From contig CAZGQY010000042.1 of NCBI GenBank assembly GCA_964528035.1, forward strand, positions 1 through 24,617: a stretch of DNA of 24,617 nt, written 5' to 3'. Positions 1 through 7,640 of this stretch are shown piece by piece. This DNA comes from CAZGQY01 sp964528035 (GTDB lineage Bacteria; Pseudomonadota; Gammaproteobacteria; Methylococcales; UBA1147). The position numbers and the translations under genes were made by a program. The number at the start of each line of letters is the position of its first letter. Position 1 is the stretch's first letter. Under the pieces are notes generated by a model. The model saw only the letters and a program-made list of their open reading frames with translations. It was not told the origin of the DNA and did not search any database.

Positions 1-24
1 GAGTGTAGGGGATATTTAGGGCTG

Positions 25-51
25 CCGGTAGATGGGGTTTACCGGAGTTTT
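25..51 (+). terminator. Possible terminator of a gene left of the window
   Basis: An 8-bp stem (CCGGTAGA pairing with TTTACCGG, one G-U pair) encloses a 5-nt loop and is followed by AGTTTT. The short T run makes it a weak intrinsic terminator on the plus strand. It may end a gene lying outside the window; no such coding sequence is visible here. Confidence 0.35.
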
Positions 52-161
52 ACGTTCAGCAAATACGTGGCCAGCACATAAGCCTCCAAATATCAGTGTA
101 AAAACGATGACCGGATTGATTAATTCGCTATTTTTAATTGATAAACGCACGCCGCATTTCA

Positions 162-689
162 TCATAAGTCTGAAACCACTTTCTCAGCATGAGCTTCATG
201 GGTTTTGAAGATCTTAAGGCCCGCTATGAACAAATCTTTTACTTCATCGTTCTCAATATTTGGAATAAACGAATTCTCAACAAGATCATTAACAGCCTTG
301 TGATAAGCAAGTTCATTTTTTGCGTAGGCCTTGTCAAAAACAGCACCATGCAGATGACTCAATTTAGTCACGATTTTTTTTGAATCCGTGAGCAAAGACT
401 GACTCAAAAAATTGTCTTCTGGGCTAGCACCCAACTTTTCAAGCAATGCAAGGGCTTGTCCATTGACTGCATTGTGGTCCCGAATCATTGTTTCTGCAAA
501 CTGGATTATCGCCGGGTTTTCACTAATACCAAGAGCAAGATGAGCGTAGCGAATATCAATGTTATCAGCAATATAGGCCACATGCGCAATTTGTAAATCA
601 TTCAGTTCAGAGGGTAACTCTGCACGCACAGGTGTAAAAGCAGTGACCAGTGAAAGTGTAAGCGCCAGAAGCGTCAATTTTTGTTTCAT
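162..689 (-). CDS. Exported DUF4142 family protein
   Basis: A 175-residue protein with a Sec signal peptide (MKQK, hydrophobic core to about residue 21, likely cleavage after VRA near residue 23). The mature part is almost wholly helical and has the DUF4142 pattern: an N-terminal segment on 'LQIAHVAYIADNIDIRYAHLAL', a central 'FAETMIRDHNAVNGQALALLEKLG' and a late 'LKIFKTHEAHAEKVVSDL'. DUF4142 proteins are predicted ferritin-like helical bundles of the periplasm or outer membrane; their biochemical function is not established. Residues 71-73 carry the family's RDH motif. A Shine-Dalgarno-like AAGGA precedes the start by about 9 nt. The gene stands alone, reading toward the window edge. The family call is firm, the function unknown. 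Confidence 0.85.
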   Translation of the reverse strand: MKQKLTLLALTLSLVTAFTPVRAELPSELNDLQIAHVAYIADNIDIRYAHLALGISENPAIIQFAETMIRDHNAVNGQALALLEKLGASPEDNFLSQSLLTDSKKIVTKLSHLHGAVFDKAYAKNELAYHKAVNDLVENSFIPNIENDEVKDLFIAGLKIFKTHEAHAEKVVSDL

Positions 690-1409
690 TTTAAAGTTTC
701 CTTATACAATTGGTTTTCAAAATTAGCTCGGAAATCTAATAAGTTTTTTATCGCGAAACCGCAATTATGCACATTAACTGAGCGTTGCTCGGTTTGGATG
801 TTCCACGTACCGTGAGTACGCCAATAAATCCAGACTATCCCACACCTCATCATTGCGCAGCCTTGCGACCCCCGCCAAAAAACAACATTGCAAGAAATCC
901 GGGCTCGATCAAAAGATGCATTGTGAATGTTTACAATAAATGCAACATGCAGATCTGTATGAGCATTAATAAGCACACATAGAACTTGATTATGCATCCG
1001 GCAGACAGACCTTGAAATTTTTCTCAGCGGATCTGTGCTGTCATGAATCGTAATAGTACGGCGAGTGAATCAGTGAAGTCGTCCAGCTAATCAACTAAAT
1101 CATCCTAAAATGAATTTTGATGTTAATCGAGCCCGGATGGCCAATTTCCAATGTGTTAAGCGATGCTTCTTTTCTCTTTGAAATATCATTAATTAATGAT
1201 ATTTCTATGGAAAACACGACAACCTTTCCGTTAATGCTGCTAGTTTCATGTCACTTTCAGATAAACACGAAAAAACATTGGTTGCTATAAACCGATAGGC
1301 TGCTCGTTATCTATTGGCGACTTTTTGAATGTTGCCTAGTAAAATATAAATCGGATGGAATATCTTAGAATGATGAATTTACTATTACACAATTATTTTT
1401 ATAACAAAT
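690..1409. other. 720-bp intergenic region, no convincing gene
   Basis: This gap separates the divergent DUF4142 and AraC genes. Short open frames on either strand look random and lack ribosome-binding sites. The main visible structure is the perfect palindrome at 1180-1205. The last 100 bases are very AT-rich and should hold the promoter of the AraC-type gene. Promoters for both flanking genes must lie here, but no strong -35/-10 pair could be picked with confidence. Confidence 0.6.
1180..1205. promoter_or_regulatory. Perfect 26-nt palindrome, candidate operator
   Basis: GAAATATCATTAA is followed directly by its exact reverse complement, with no spacer and no mismatch. It lies about 205 bases upstream of the AraC-type gene and about 490 bases from the DUF4142 start. 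A spacer-free palindrome this AT-rich suits a dimeric DNA-binding protein better than a terminator, because no T run follows on either strand. The protein that would bind is unknown. Confidence 0.5.
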
Positions 1410-2333
1410 ATGGACTTATTAGCCGATATACTATCCGTTATTGACTTACGAGCAAGCCTTTACTTCCGAGCAGAGTTAGGTAACCAATTTGCAATTGAGG
1501 TACCTGAGAATGCCCAATTTGTTCGATTTCATATAGTCGGTCCTGGTACGGCCTGGATTGGCCTGCCATCGGGTGAAGAAACTTACTTTTCTAAAGGCGA
1601 TCTAGTACTCGTTCCGCAAGGTAGCGCGCATGTCCTGGCAAATAACCCGGATTCACCGGCAATTCCTCTAGAAGACGTATTAGCGCTTGCTGATACAAGT
1701 CATGTTGGTTGTATTCGATATGGCGAAGACGCCGGCACAACTGAACTCATTTGTGGTCATTTCAGTTTCGACACGTCTATCGTGCACCCAGTGGTATCAA
1801 CATTACCGCCATTAATCCATATTTCGCGTGATCAAGGAGAAGGGTTTGAGTGGCTCATTCCTCTTCTGTCGACGATGCACGCCGAATCTCGTGACGGAAT
1901 GCCGGGCTATGAAGAAATCTTAATACGGCTATCAGAAATTATATTTATACAGGTACTTAGAACCTATATGAAGCATGAACCGGACTCCAGTGTCGCACTC
2001 ACCGCACTAGCTGATCATCAATTGGGACCGGTTCTTAAGGCAATTCACAGCGATCCTGGTTTTCAATGGTCCCTTGAACGTTTGTCTGAGCTTGCCAATA
2101 TGTCCCGCAGTGTTTTCGCAGAAAAATTTAAATTAAAATTCGCGATGACACCGATGCGTTACGTGACCGCTTGGCGTATTCAAAAAGCTCGCATTATGTT
2201 AAGCAATAATGAATTAACCATTACTGATATTACCAAACGCGTTGGCTATGCTTCAGATGCCGCATTCTCTAAAGTATTCAAGGAATACTATGGTGTATCA
2301 CCAGGCGCCTACCGTCGATCAGATGCAGTCTGA
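1410..2333 (+). CDS. AraC family transcriptional regulator (cupin-type sensor)
   Basis: A 307-residue regulator. Residues about 1-185 form a cupin-like sensor of the Cupin_6/RclR type ('FHIVGPGTAWIGL', then 'GDLVLVPQGSAHVL', then 'ELICGHFSFD'). Residues about 205-303 are the AraC DNA-binding domain with two helix-turn-helix units: 'WSLERLSELANMSRSVFAEKFK' and 'LTITDITKRVGYASDAAFSKVFKEYYGVSPGAYRRS', the second being the classic AraC signature. The ATG at 1410 is the first possible start after an in-frame stop at 1374; the upstream bases are AT-rich with no clear Shine-Dalgarno. Regulators of this subgroup respond to reactive electrophiles or oxidants or to small molecules; the effector here is not known. 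No obvious target gene is adjacent. Confidence 0.9.
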   Translation: MDLLADILSVIDLRASLYFRAELGNQFAIEVPENAQFVRFHIVGPGTAWIGLPSGEETYFSKGDLVLVPQGSAHVLANNPDSPAIPLEDVLALADTSHVGCIRYGEDAGTTELICGHFSFDTSIVHPVVSTLPPLIHISRDQGEGFEWLIPLLSTMHAESRDGMPGYEEILIRLSEIIFIQVLRTYMKHEPDSSVALTALADHQLGPVLKAIHSDPGFQWSLERLSELANMSRSVFAEKFKLKFAMTPMRYVTAWRIQKARIMLSNNELTITDITKRVGYASDAAFSKVFKEYYGVSPGAYRRSDAV

Positions 2334-2600
2334 CATTGAGGGCAATACCAAAATTGTAAACGCGCCAGATCGACGTCAATTCAAGCCATTTCGCAAATAA
2401 CAGCTATACAGCCAAGTCTTGTGGGACATACAGAAGTGTTTGTTTTTTGCCTCAGTCGCATGATTCTTCCCTCTTCATTTGTCAGTTCCTTCTTCGATAC
2501 AGCCCAGCCATTGCTTGATCAGCAGCAACACCCACCGATCAACAACTCCTGGGTCTACCTCACTGGGTTATTTAGAATAAAGCCAGGTATCAAATATAAT

Positions 2601-2762
2601 ATTTTTTAGTAACGACTTGCCCCACTACCGAAACAGCCCTCTATGGATGATCTGTAGAGAAAGTGTATGCGGCAGGAAAGCCGCATCCAAGCCTACATGG
2701 ATGTATTTACGGCGTCTTCCGGAACAGATTGCCCATAGAGGGGTGAGCAGTGACATTTTTTA
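2601..2762. mobile_element. Miniature inverted-repeat element, copy A, with target duplication
   Basis: The element proper is 2609-2754 (146 bp). Its ends are imperfect inverted repeats beginning GTAAC (GTAACGACTTGCCCC at the left; the right end reads inward as GTCACTGCTCACCCC), and an inner pair (CCCTCTATGG..ATCTGT) repeats the symmetry. A central hairpin is formed by TGCGGC/GCCGCA. It is flanked by a perfect 8-bp direct repeat, ATTTTTTA, at 2601-2608 and 2755-2762, the mark of insertion by a DDE transposase. GTAA-starting ends and 8-bp duplications are known traits of the IS66 family. No transposase is encoded, so it is non-autonomous. Copy B lies inverted at 21301-21447. Confidence 0.85.
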
Positions 2763-2821
2763 TTTATTTCTGTATTCGTGCCCCTGGCTCGGCCAATTTG
2801 AATACACATAGGAAATAAATA
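2761..2821. repeat. AT-rich bulged stem-loop next to mazG 3' end
   Basis: Left arm 2761-2777 pairs with 2800-2806 and 2812-2821 (17 base pairs: TATTTATTTC/GAAATAAATA and TGTATTC/GAATACA) with a 5-nt bulge at 2807-2811. The 22-nt loop contains a small TGGC/GCCA hairpin. On the minus strand it follows the mazG stop by 27 bases, but no T run follows, so it is not a standard intrinsic terminator. It could instead protect the mRNA 3' end. Confidence 0.5.
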
Positions 2822-2848
2822 TACCCAGTCGCCTTGCCAAATAGAGCT

Positions 2849-3649
2849 TTACGGCATCCCAATCAATTTTTCCTTCGCCTCATCCCACAACGCGTCCAGT
2901 TCGTTTAGCGAACAGTCATCCAGAACCTTACCCTTTTCCACAATTTTTTGTTCAATATAATGAAACCGTCGGGTAAATTTTCCATTACCCTGTTTTAAAG
3001 CTGTTTCCGGCTCCACTCCCAGGTGCCTGGCCAGATTTACAACAACAAACAACAGGTCACCAATTTCCTCACGGATATGCGCCTTATCGCCGGACTCCAA
3101 TGCCTCTCGCACTTCACCCAACTCTTCTTCTACTTTTTCAAACACCGGAGTCACTTCCGGCCAGTCAAAACCATGACTGGCCGCCCTGGATTGAAGCTTG
3201 TCGGCAACCATCAATGCAGGCAGGCTGGCAGTTATTCCATCTAACACACTCACCGGCTGGTTTGAGGGATTTCTGTCGCGCCGCTCAGATGCTTTTGCGT
3301 CTTCCCAGGCTTGTTCACGCTCCTTATCACTTGCGAATACGGCATCGCCAAACACATGTGGATGTCTGCGCGTCAATTTATCGCAAATACCACCGGCTAC
3401 GCTTTCAAAATCAAAAAGTGCATTTTCTTCAGCTATCTGAGAATGGAATACAATCTGGAATAGCAAATCACCCAATTCATCCTGAAGAGCCGTTGTATCA
3501 TTCCTGTCAATGGCATCAATAACTTCGTGTGCTTCTTCGAGCAGGTAGGGCACCAAACTGCGAAAATTTTGTTTTCTGTCCCAGGGGCAACCCATATCAG
3601 GGTCACGAAGTTGAGTCATTATTGTCAACAAACGACGGGTATTGATCAA
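2849..3649 (-). CDS. mazG: Nucleoside triphosphate pyrophosphohydrolase MazG
   Basis: MazG hydrolyses NTPs and dNTPs to the monophosphate and pyrophosphate, cleaning aberrant nucleotides in the cytoplasm and, in E. coli, helping regulate MazEF-related stress. The 266-residue length matches E. coli MazG (263). Both tandem MazG domains are present: the first has 'RDPDMGCPWDRKQ' and the metal-binding E38-E39-x2-E42 and E58-x2-D61; the second has 'KVEEELGEVREAL' with 'EEIGDLLFVVVNLARHL'. The likely start is TTG at 3649, which aligns with the E. coli N-terminus (x-x-R-L-L-T-I-M) and overlaps the kinase stop codon (TTGA), implying translational coupling. The next ATG (residue 11) would cut into the first helix. 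Confidence 0.95.
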   Translation of the reverse strand: MINTRRLLTIMTQLRDPDMGCPWDRKQNFRSLVPYLLEEAHEVIDAIDRNDTTALQDELGDLLFQIVFHSQIAEENALFDFESVAGGICDKLTRRHPHVFGDAVFASDKEREQAWEDAKASERRDRNPSNQPVSVLDGITASLPALMVADKLQSRAASHGFDWPEVTPVFEKVEEELGEVREALESGDKAHIREEIGDLLFVVVNLARHLGVEPETALKQGNGKFTRRFHYIEQKIVEKGKVLDDCSLNELDALWDEAKEKLIGMP

Positions 3650-4581
3650 AACTGATAACCAAAATTATCCAAAAAGCGATTTCGAAATCCGCCCATTGAA
3701 AAAGAATGATTCTGCGTACCGGCGGTTTCCACCTTAATTGCGCCCATCAATGAAGCTATTCGTCCACTCGTCGCCCAGTCCATATCCTGAGTTAAACCAT
3801 ATAAAAGTCCTGCTCTATAGGCATCACCACAACCTGTAGGATCAACGATTTGCTCCGGATTCGCCACCGGAATATCGATACATTCCTGCTTACTATAAAT
3901 CTGCGAGCCTTTTGAACCTCGAGTAACGATTACCGCTTCAACATTTTCCGCCATCTGTTCCAGACTAAGCCCGGTACGTTCCTGCATAAGCTGAGCCTCG
4001 TAATCATTCAGAGTAACCCATGTCGCCTGCTGCAAAAATTTTTTCAGTTCCTCGCCGTCGAACATCGGCATCCCCTGACCGGGATCGAATATAAACGGAA
4101 TTCCGTTCTGTGCAAATTGCTCGGCATGCAAAATCATTCCATCTTTCCCGTCTGGAGACACCATACCAATCGATATATCCTGGTTATTGGGAATATCCTG
4201 GCGATTTGAAAAAGACATAGCGCCTGGATGAAACGCTGTAATTTGATTGTCATCCATATCCGTAGTGATATAGGCCTGCGCCGTGTAACTTTCCTCAAGC
4301 GGCAATATAAAATCTGTTGATATTTCGCATTTTTCCAACCAATGCCTGTATGCATCAAAATCCTGGCCAACGGTTGCCATAGGAAATGGATCATCGCCAC
4401 CCAGTAACTTCAAATTATAGGCAATATTGCCTGCACAACCGCCATATTCGCGCCTTAATTCAGGCACCAGAAATGATACATTCAGAATGTGAACCTGATC
4501 CGGCAAGATATGATTCTTAAACCGATCTTCAAACACCATAATCGTGTCGAAAGCCATGGAACCGCAGATTAATACGCTCAT
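3646..4581 (-). CDS. PfkB family kinase, adenosine-kinase/ribokinase type
   Basis: A 311-residue sugar or nucleoside kinase of the PfkB superfamily. Visible motifs are the N-terminal glycine motif 'REYGGCAGNIAYNLKLLGG' and the C-terminal signature 'VDPTGCGDAYRAGLLYG', whose Asp in GCGD is the catalytic base and whose glycines make the anion hole. The substrate cannot be read from motifs; orthologues are variously annotated as adenosine kinase, fructokinase or carbohydrate kinase. AGGAGA precedes the start by about 12 nt. The stop overlaps the mazG start, so the two form a transcription and probably translation unit, pairing a nucleotide/sugar kinase with a nucleotide-cleaning enzyme. That link supports a nucleoside substrate only weakly. 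Confidence 0.88.
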   Translation of the reverse strand: MSVLICGSMAFDTIMVFEDRFKNHILPDQVHILNVSFLVPELRREYGGCAGNIAYNLKLLGGDDPFPMATVGQDFDAYRHWLEKCEISTDFILPLEESYTAQAYITTDMDDNQITAFHPGAMSFSNRQDIPNNQDISIGMVSPDGKDGMILHAEQFAQNGIPFIFDPGQGMPMFDGEELKKFLQQATWVTLNDYEAQLMQERTGLSLEQMAENVEAVIVTRGSKGSQIYSKQECIDIPVANPEQIVDPTGCGDAYRAGLLYGLTQDMDWATSGRIASLMGAIKVETAGTQNHSFSMGGFRNRFLDNFGYQF

Positions 4582-4659
4582 TTGTTAATTTTCTCCTATT
4601 ACATTTTCAATTTAAATTGGGAAAAGTTTAAGATTCTACTACACTTGATAAATATTCGA

Positions 4660-4688
4660 TTAAAACAATATTTACGACTTAATATAAT
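4660..4688 (+). promoter_or_regulatory. Predicted sigma-70 promoter of the REC-PP2C-ATPase gene
   Basis: TTAAAA at 4660-4665 (4 of 6 matches to TTGACA) and a perfect TATAAT at 4683-4688 are separated by 17 bases, 52 bases upstream of the start codon at 4741. The surrounding DNA is AT-rich, so chance matches are possible. Confidence 0.45.
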
Positions 4689-4740
4689 ACCGATCACACA
4701 ATACCCTTAAATTCATCACCAGCTATTTATTGCGATTCAT

Positions 4741-6474
4741 ATGCCTCATCCAAACAATCCAATGGTTCCAAGCGCTAACCCGGATCGAAGTTCACGTACA
4801 GCAATGATTGTTGATCATAACCCCAATGATCAGTTGCAGCTAAAGACGGTACTTCAAAGCCTCGGGTTTCAAGTATTTGAATCAAAAAGCAGCCGAGAGG
4901 CTGTGAAATTATTTTACACTAACAATCCAGATTTTATATTTTTCGATGTAACTCTTCCTGGCTATATTTCGGCAATCCGCGAAATAAAATCTGCCGATGA
5001 ACTGCACTTTATTCCTATCATCGCTATAGCAGAATCTACCGATAAACCACGCGAAACAAACGCTGATGACATCCTCTACAAGCCTTACAATTCCAGGGAA
5101 TTACCATCAAAAATCAATTTATTACAAAAACTTATAGACTTAAGTCACAAAAATCAACAACTACAAAATCGTATTGAACGTGATGGTGAAACTGCCGAGC
5201 AGCTCTATACCGGCACGATCACGGCTGGCAACGTCAAATCTAAATATATTCAAAGTTATTTTCAACCTGTGGCTCAGGATTATGGAGATATATTATTAAC
5301 GGAGTACACATTGTCGTCAGACCTGGCGCTACTATTAGTTGACTTTAGCGGTAATGGCCTCTCGGCTGTAGCCAGCGCTCTGCCATCTGCGGACATTTTC
5401 CGCGCTATGTGCAAAAAAGGATTTTCATTGACTGACATTCTTACATCCTTTAATAGTAAGCTGCATACACTACTACCCACGAACAGATTTGTAGCCGCTC
5501 AGTTCGTGATAATCAGTCACGACATGAAATTCGTACTTGCCTGCAATTGCGCAATGCCAGACATTCTGATCATCGATGGTGAGGCCGGAACCGTTCGATC
5601 CAGAATTCCATCTGCCGGGCTACCGCTGGGCATAACCCCCGATTTGGATTTCAATAGTATGCTGGTTCGAGTGTCTATTCAACCGGGTGACCGTATCGTT
5701 CTATTAAACAACGGTTTTGCAGATGCTCAAAATAACGCAGGAATCCCATTTGGCCAGTCAAAAACCGAACAGTGCCTCGCTAACCGTGCACCACAACTGA
5801 GTCTCGATTCAGTAATCACCGAACTGGATGCCTACCGCGGAAACAAATCTCTTGAAAAAGATATCAGTATAGTTGAGATACAATGCCATTCTGAACTGTT
5901 CGCCAACCACCAATTTGCGTCGAACCTGGCAGACAATTTCCAACCAATCAGTACAACGGCAATCAAGGCAGTCGATTCCCACAAGGATCGCTGGGACTAT
6001 CAACTCACGCTGGAAGGAATACGGCTGGCCAAAACCAATCCAATTCCGATTATCATTGCGCAAATTCAGGAACTGGACACACTCGCAGATCACCAAACCA
6101 ACCTGTACACCATACTCACGGAACTCTATGTAAACGCCATTGATCACGGCATTCTAAAACTGAACTCATCGCTAAAACAGTCACCGCAGGGCTTTGTCGA
6201 ATATTTTAATAAACGTGAACTGAGGCTCTCACAACTAAAAAAAGGCTGCATACAAATTTCCTTATCAACCGAAATCAAGGGTAGCTCAGGAAAAATGACA
6301 ATCCGGATAAAAGACAGCGGAACCGGCTTCCAATTAACCTCTGTAGATAAGGAAGGTCATGCCGACACCCTGCTCCACGGCCGCGGCATAATTCTACTTA
6401 AGGAACTGTGCGAATCTGTAGAATACAAACCACCCGGCAATTATGTCGAAGTCGTCTATGCCTGGGAAGAATAA
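4741..6474 (+). CDS. Response regulator - PP2C/SpoIIE phosphatase - HATPase fusion
   Basis: A 577-residue cytoplasmic partner-switch regulator. Residues 20-130 are a receiver domain (acidic D25, phospho-acceptor D69 in 'FFDVTLPG', K114 in 'YKP'). After a short coiled linker, residues about 165-380 are a PP2C/SpoIIE phosphatase with D183 ('YGD'), D201 ('DFSGNG') and D374 ('EKDIS'). Residues about 430-577 are an RsbW-like ATPase: N box 'ELYVNAIDHG' (N465), G1 'DSGTG' (525-529), G2 'HGRGI'. In this architecture phosphorylation controls dephosphorylation of a STAS anti-sigma-factor antagonist, which the ATPase domain rephosphorylates. The canonical T-D-G Asp is Asn here (N324 in 'LLNNGFADAQ'), and H26 replaces the second N-terminal acid. 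No STAS partner is adjacent. Domain calls are firm, catalytic competence uncertain. Confidence 0.88.
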   Translation: MPHPNNPMVPSANPDRSSRTAMIVDHNPNDQLQLKTVLQSLGFQVFESKSSREAVKLFYTNNPDFIFFDVTLPGYISAIREIKSADELHFIPIIAIAESTDKPRETNADDILYKPYNSRELPSKINLLQKLIDLSHKNQQLQNRIERDGETAEQLYTGTITAGNVKSKYIQSYFQPVAQDYGDILLTEYTLSSDLALLLVDFSGNGLSAVASALPSADIFRAMCKKGFSLTDILTSFNSKLHTLLPTNRFVAAQFVIISHDMKFVLACNCAMPDILIIDGEAGTVRSRIPSAGLPLGITPDLDFNSMLVRVSIQPGDRIVLLNNGFADAQNNAGIPFGQSKTEQCLANRAPQLSLDSVITELDAYRGNKSLEKDISIVEIQCHSELFANHQFASNLADNFQPISTTAIKAVDSHKDRWDYQLTLEGIRLAKTNPIPIIIAQIQELDTLADHQTNLYTILTELYVNAIDHGILKLNSSLKQSPQGFVEYFNKRELRLSQLKKGCIQISLSTEIKGSSGKMTIRIKDSGTGFQLTSVDKEGHADTLLHGRGIILLKELCESVEYKPPGNYVEVVYAWEE

Positions 6475-6482
6475 ACATTCTA

Positions 6483-6866
6483 TCAATCTTCAATCGATTT
6501 CAAATAGGCGGCTGCATCCAGCAATTGCTCCAATTGTGAAGTATCATCTGCGGCAATACAAAACAGCCACGCTGCATAAGCATCATCATTAACCAACTCC
6601 GGTGAATCAATCACCTCCTGGTTAACCGCTACGATTTCCCCGGACACCGGACTGTACAAATCGGATGCAGCTTTGACCGACTCAACGACTGCACACTCCG
6701 CGCCCCTGTCTATATGACTGCCGATGTCAGGCAGCTCAACATAAACCAGATCACCCAGTTCTTCCTGTGCGTGGTCTGTTATTCCAACCTTTACTGTGCC
6801 ATCAGATTCCAGCTTTACCCACTCATGGGTTTTCGCATATCTAAGTTCCTCAGGTAAACTACTCAT
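6483..6866 (-). CDS. gcvH: Glycine cleavage system H protein
   Basis: GcvH is the lipoyl carrier that shuttles the aminomethyl group from the P protein to the T and L proteins during glycine oxidation. The 127-residue length is standard. 'RYAKTHEWVKLESDGTVKVGITDHAQEELGDLVYVELPDIG' is the family signature and K65 in 'VVESVKAASD' is the lipoylated lysine. The start ATG has GGAGAA upstream. gcvT and gcvP are not next to it, so it is an orphan in this window. It converges on the phosphatase fusion gene with only 8 bases between the stop codons and no visible terminator there. Confidence 0.96.
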   Translation of the reverse strand: MSSLPEELRYAKTHEWVKLESDGTVKVGITDHAQEELGDLVYVELPDIGSHIDRGAECAVVESVKAASDLYSPVSGEIVAVNQEVIDSPELVNDDAYAAWLFCIAADDTSQLEQLLDAAAYLKSIED

Positions 6867-7014
6867 TTCGATTTATTCTCCAGACTAAAAATATTGGGCA
6901 ACTCGTCAGTACATTAAGCGGATCAAATGCAAAAGATTGATTCTTCAGGACAGTATCAACAACATAACGATAATCTGACCTATGGTATGACACTCGCCTC
7001 CGAATTAAATCAAC
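6867..7014. other. Short intergenic region upstream of gcvH
   Basis: This 148-bp gap lies between the gcvH start and the toxin 3' end. It must contain the gcvH promoter and any toxin terminator, but no strong hairpin, glycine riboswitch-like repeat or clear promoter was seen. Confidence 0.4.
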
Positions 7015-7410
7015 TCACCAAATAATTTGCAATCGTTCAATATTCATCAAATTGGAGTCGGCGGAAATTAAAGGTGCCTTATTAACTATCGCGGTGGAAG
7101 CAATTAACCGGTCAGCAGGATCTTTGTGATTAAATAAATTCTGCTGAGACAATGTCGCTATTTCTGGCGTAACAGGTAATACGGAAAGCGACATGGTAAG
7201 GATAATATCATTCATATATTGTATCGAAGGAACATCATTTCTTAAACGACACGTCTTAAATAGCATGGCGATTTCCCAAAAAGAGATATCCGAACATGCC
7301 AACGATTGACTTTCCAATGATTCTTCTAGCGCATATTTCGCCTTGTTTGATAATCGTGTTGGATTATCCTGCCAAAATATCAATATATGGGTATCACAAA
7401 TTCTCAGCAT
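7015..7410 (-). CDS. PIN-domain toxin, VapC type
   Basis: A 131-residue PIN-domain ribonuclease, the toxin of a type II toxin-antitoxin pair. Acidic metal-binding residues are in place: D in 'RICDTHILIFW', E in 'SDISFWEIAML', D in 'HKDPADRLIASTAI' and D in 'LISADSNL'. VapC-like toxins cleave specific RNAs, often tRNA or rRNA; the target here is unknown. ATG at 7410 is chosen because GGAG lies five bases upstream and the protein then begins M-L-R-I-C-D-T-H as usual; a GTG two codons earlier is possible. It overlaps the antitoxin gene by 17 bases, typical of co-translated pairs. Confidence 0.88.
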   Translation of the reverse strand: MLRICDTHILIFWQDNPTRLSNKAKYALEESLESQSLACSDISFWEIAMLFKTCRLRNDVPSIQYMNDIILTMSLSVLPVTPEIATLSQQNLFNHKDPADRLIASTAIVNKAPLISADSNLMNIERLQIIW

Positions 7411-7633
7411 CAGCACTCCATTCGTTTTCTATTGGCCCTATAATATCGCCAATAATCATGCTACCACGCAGTGCATCAAGTCTCTTTTGTGCCAATTCTA
7501 CCTTATTCGATTCGGGGATTAATCGAGCAATAACTTTACCATGGCTGGTAATTTGAATTTGCTCACCATGACTCACTTTTTTCAAAACAGCAGGTAAATT
7601 TGCTCTTAAATCGCTTACTCTGACTTGTTGCAT
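7394..7633 (-). CDS. Phd/YefM (VapB-like) antitoxin
   Basis: A 79-residue antitoxin. Residues 1-50 form the Phd/YefM DNA-binding dimer fold ('VRVSDLRANLPAVLKKVSHGEQIQITSHGKVIARLIP'), and the C-terminal 30 residues should wrap the toxin. It neutralises the PIN toxin and, with it, represses the operon by binding the palindrome at 7641-7677, which overlaps the promoter and the GGTG ribosome-binding region just upstream of the start. It is the first gene of the pair, the usual order. Confidence 0.9.
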   Translation of the reverse strand: MQQVRVSDLRANLPAVLKKVSHGEQIQITSHGKVIARLIPESNKVELAQKRLDALRGSMIIGDIIGPIENEWSADAENL

Positions 7634-7640
7634 TGTGATT

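Larger units (their letters stand above)
2334..2848. other. 515-bp intergenic region with a miniature element and a hairpin
   Basis: Between the AraC-type gene and the 3' end of mazG. Bases 2609-2754 are the miniature transposable element and 2761-2821 an AT-rich hairpin, both listed separately. Bases 2334-2600 hold no recognisable gene; the short open frames there lack start signals and family resemblance. Confidence 0.6.

Noticed and set aside
850..925. Minus-strand peptide ending IEPGFLAMLFFGGGRKAAQ, reminiscent of a PEP-CTERM sorting tail
   Set aside because: It is only about 25 codons long, has a stop just upstream and no exported domain; the hydrophobic segment is too short. Probably chance.
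686..997. 103-codon minus-strand frame upstream of the DUF4142 gene
   Set aside because: No ribosome site, atypical composition rich in Cys, Trp and His, overlaps the DUF4142 start, and no family resemblance.
2617..2811. Open reading frame of 64 codons across element copy A (and a similar 87-codon frame at 21138-21401 across copy B)
   Set aside because: Both are translations of the miniature element itself. Frames, ends and starts differ between copies, and there is no ribosome-binding site.
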